A stretch of DNA of 6,249 nucleotides. It comes from Caldifarciminota bacterium UBA3073. GTDB taxonomy: Bacteria > Hydrothermota > UBA3073. A program made the translations under genes and the position numbers. This document shows, in pieces, positions 4,821 to 6,249 of this stretch. Where the stretch lies: NCBI GenBank assembly GCA_002366725.1, contig DFBT01000047.1:1-6249 (forward strand), in the 5' to 3' direction. The notes beneath the pieces were generated by a model. The model was not told where the DNA came from and made no database searches. It was given only the letters and a program-made list of their open reading frames with translations. Each line of letters opens with the position of its first letter. Position 1 is the first letter of the stretch.

Positions 4821-5354
4821 ATGAAGGTTATAATTGGAGCAGACCACAGGGGAGTTGAGTTGAAGGAAAAGGTCAAGGCGATACTCAACGACAAAAAGAT
4901 AGAGTATGAAGACATGGGCGTCTCGACCACCAAGTCCTCAGATTATCCCGATATCGCGATTCCACTTGCAAAACGCGTGTCAAATGGAGAATTTGAAAGG
5001 GGAATACTCATATGCAATACGGGTATCGGAATGTGTATTGCGGCAAATAAGGTAAAGGGGGCTTATGCGGCGCTGTGCCGCTCACCAGAAATGGCTCGGT
5101 ACGCAAGGAAACACAACAATGCCAATATAATGACCCTATCCGGTGAATATACAAAAGAAGATGAACTCGAGAAGATACTCATGTCGTTCCTGGAGACAAA
5201 ATTTGAGTGCAAGAGGCATCAAAGAAGATTTGATAAGATCGTTGAGAATGAGAACGAATGGGCCCCAAAGGAGGATGTCCTCAAATTGCAAAAACAGGTG
5301 AAGAAATGGGAGAAAGAGGCACACCACTGGCAATCCCGTGCCTGGAGGAGATAG
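4821..5354 (+). CDS. rpiB: Ribose-5-phosphate isomerase B with C-terminal extension
   Basis: RpiB (LacA/RpiB sugar isomerase family) interconverts ribose 5-phosphate and ribulose 5-phosphate in the pentose phosphate pathway. Conserved items are GADHRG (6-11, with D8 and H9), DMGV (31-34), SDYPDIA (40-46), GILICNTGIGMCIAANK (61-77) with the catalytic Cys C65, HNNANIMTL (98-106) and KRHQRRFDKI (131-140) with phosphate-binding arginines. Departures: the usual CGTG is CNTG, and a Cys (C72) replaces the common Ser in GMS. The family typically ends near 145-150 residues; this protein has 177, with a charged, Trp-containing helical tail (~150-177, W163, W170, W175) of unknown role. A strong ribosome site, GGAGGGGG at 4809-4816, fixes the start. 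No clear dedicated promoter is seen, so read-through from the upstream cluster or an unrecognised promoter is likely. Confidence 0.95.
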   Translation: MKVIIGADHRGVELKEKVKAILNDKKIEYEDMGVSTTKSSDYPDIAIPLAKRVSNGEFERGILICNTGIGMCIAANKVKGAYAALCRSPEMARYARKHNNANIMTLSGEYTKEDELEKILMSFLETKFECKRHQRRFDKIVENENEWAPKEDVLKLQKQVKKWEKEAHHWQSRAWRR

Positions 5355-5382
5355 CTGCCAAATTATCAACCAACGGGTAGGA

Positions 5383-5416
5383 GCAACCTCCTCATACGAG
5401 CCGTATGGCCGGTTGC
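5383..5416. repeat. Two-part stem-loop after rpiB
   Basis: GCAACC (5383-5388) pairs with GGTTGC (5411-5416), and inside it CATACG (5393-5398) pairs with CGTATG (5402-5407) around loop AGC. An alternative small hairpin, AGGAG/CTCCT (5379-5383 and 5388-5392, loop CAAC), excludes the outer stem. It follows the rpiB stop by 28 nt but has no T-run after it, so it is a poor intrinsic terminator. It may stabilise the 3' end of the mRNA or be part of an intergenic repeat together with the next hairpin. Confidence 0.5.
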
Positions 5417-5420
5417 GACA

Positions 5421-5458
5421 AATAGGTAGAAACCCCGCCGTCGGCGGGGCGACCTATT
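5421..5458 (-). terminator. Strong GC hairpin between convergent genes, likely terminator of the TPR gene
   Basis: An inner 7-bp stem, CCCCGCC/GGCGGGG (5433-5439 and 5443-5449, loop GTC), is enclosed by an outer 7-bp stem, AATAGGT/ACCTATT (5421-5427 and 5452-5458), with AGAAA and CG as internal bulges. On the minus strand the inner stem is followed by TTTCTACCTATTTG, a moderate T-rich run; on the plus strand the following bases are not T-rich. The stop codon of the leftward TPR gene (5456-5454) lies in the outer arm, so a translating ribosome would disrupt the outer stem. It probably ends the TPR transcript and may block read-through from rpiB. Confidence 0.6.
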
Positions 5459-6182
5459 CGCTCTCGGGCAAAATCTGCAATCCGGACGGTATCTTAACAC
5501 GGGTAACGGCACTCATGCCTTCAAGGAAAGCCATCTTTTCCTCGGCTTGCTTCGCAAAATCTGTTCTGGGATATTTATTACATATCTTTTTATAAACTTC
5601 CATTGCACCATCCACATCACCCATTGCTTCTTTTAATTCCGCTGTCCTCTGATACGCCTCCTGCGCAAAATACGAGTCGGGAAATCTTGTTATGGTCTCC
5701 TCAAAAGATTTAATTGCCTCATCCAGCTTTCCCAATTGCGTTTTGCAAGCACCTAAACCGAGAAGGGCTGCGGGGGTGAGGATGTTGTCCTCTGGCATCG
5801 TAAGAAATTCTTCAAAGTACTTTATTGCTTCGTCCGGTTTTCCCTGAAGTTCCAGCAGATGTGCCATAAAATATACTGCTTTCGCGCCCGCGGTCGTTTT
5901 TCTGTAGTTACTGTGTATGGTTTCAAACTGCATATATGCATTCTGAAAGTCCCCTTTGAGATATGCAAGTTCTGCCTGCATCATTTGATTATCCGCCTCT
6001 TCATTTCCACTCCTCCTGTAGTCCTGGTAGAGTGGAATTGCAATGAGTATGAAGATTACGCCTATGGCTGTTCCTATTGCGATATTTCTGTGCTGCTTCG
6101 TGAATCTGAAAGCCTTCAAACCCGTTTCCAAAAATCTATCCTGCTTCAGGTCTTTTTTGGTTATCTTTCTGCGTTTTGCCAT
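5454..6182 (-). CDS. Membrane-anchored tetratricopeptide repeat protein
   Basis: The 242-residue product has a basic cytoplasmic N-terminus (residues 1-32), one transmembrane helix (about 34-53, NIAIGTAIGVIFILIAIPLY) and then TPR-type helical pairs: roughly 65-94, 98-132, 136-170 and 171-207. The repeats show the typical G-x-(L/P)-DEAI-(K)-x-F/Y pattern, for example GKPDEAIKYFEEF (114-126) and GKLDEAIKSFEET (151-163). The layout (short tail in, single helix, TPRs outside) resembles YfgM-like proteins near the Sec translocon, but sequence alone does not prove that role; it is best described as an extracytoplasmic scaffold or chaperone-type protein. The short C-terminal tail (~222-242) has no recognisable motif. 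Ribosome site GGAGGGG (6194-6188) lies five bases from the ATG. It is convergent with rpiB and has its own promoter at 6215-6243. Confidence 0.9.
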   Translation of the reverse strand: MAKRRKITKKDLKQDRFLETGLKAFRFTKQHRNIAIGTAIGVIFILIAIPLYQDYRRSGNEEADNQMMQAELAYLKGDFQNAYMQFETIHSNYRKTTAGAKAVYFMAHLLELQGKPDEAIKYFEEFLTMPEDNILTPAALLGLGACKTQLGKLDEAIKSFEETITRFPDSYFAQEAYQRTAELKEAMGDVDGAMEVYKKICNKYPRTDFAKQAEEKMAFLEGMSAVTRVKIPSGLQILPESE

Positions 6183-6200
6183 AAATTCCCCTCCGTTAAT

Positions 6201-6214
6201 AAGCAGTAAACAGT
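6201..6214. repeat. Two heptads matching the smpB-end array
   Basis: AAGCAGT (6201-6207) and AAACAGT (6208-6214) sit side by side between the -10 box and the ribosome site of the TPR gene. AAGCAGT is exactly a unit of the array at 1212-1218 and 1226-1232. Two units alone could be chance; the match to a local repeat word makes it worth recording. Confidence 0.5.
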
Positions 6215-6243
6215 ATTATATCACATTCTCTTTAAAAAGTCAA
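6215..6243 (-). promoter_or_regulatory. Near-consensus promoter of the TPR gene
   Basis: On the minus strand, -35 TTGACT (6243-6238, five of six) is followed after exactly 17 nt by a perfect -10 TATAAT (6220-6215), preceded by the extended -10 TG in TGATATAAT. The start would be near 6208, giving a leader of about 25 nt with the ribosome site GGAGGGG. Strong constitutive transcription is expected. Confidence 0.8.
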
Positions 6244-6249
6244 GAAAAA

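Noticed and set aside
5859..6209. A 116-codon rightward open frame opposite the TPR gene
   Set aside because: It is the antisense shadow of a well-supported TPR coding sequence and lacks a ribosome site or domain.

Overview
This 6.2-kb window is a bacterial chromosome segment carrying ordinary housekeeping genes separated by unusually repeat-rich intergenic DNA. The gene content is ribosomal protein L28, SmpB, a Zn amidase, glutamate racemase, a polysaccharide deacetylase, a GAF-domain reductase-like protein, ribose-5-phosphate isomerase B and a membrane-anchored TPR protein. The coding sequences are A-rich with moderate GC, the Shine-Dalgarno sites are good and the promoters are sigma70-like. 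The TPR protein's N-terminus (MAKRRKITKKDLKQDRFLE, then one membrane helix) and the GC-rich near-palindromic intergenic repeats remind me of uncultivated lineages such as WOR-3/TA06-type candidate phyla. That placement is an impression from memory, not shown by the sequence.

Layout. Bases 1-363 have no convincing gene. They hold a strong leftward promoter (18-47) for a gene beyond the left edge and two adjacent palindromes (157-192). A consensus rightward promoter with an extended -10 (364-392) precedes a leader of about 160 nt and then rpmB-smpB (561-1206), which overlap by 20 nt. A 401-nt gap follows (1207-1607), packed with short-period repeats, a terminator-like hairpin and three copies of a 20-bp GC-rich near-palindrome. 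Next is a tightly packed rightward cluster at 1608-4674: amidase, murI (8-nt overlap), deacetylase (17-nt overlap) and a free-methionine-sulfoxide-reductase-like GAF protein (20-nt gap). After 146 nt holding a fourth 20-bp element in the opposite orientation comes rpiB (4821-5354). It converges on a leftward TPR gene (5454-6182) that has its own near-consensus promoter at the right edge. Two stem-loops lie between the convergent genes.

How the genes work together. rpmB and smpB belong to translation and ribosome rescue. The amidase, murI and deacetylase form a plausible cell-wall unit: murI supplies D-glutamate, the amidase cuts stem peptides from glycan, and the deacetylase may modify a glycan. 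The GAF protein and rpiB are metabolic passengers.

The most notable signal is not a gene. It is a set of degenerate seven-base-period arrays in the noncoding DNA. One keeps a single heptad register for 18 units and begins inside the 3' end of smpB, where it supplies the stop codon. Another lies in the rpmB leader and shares the word ACCAATGAC with the first. A pair of matching heptads sits between the promoter and start codon of the TPR gene. I saw no complete novel defence or mobile system.
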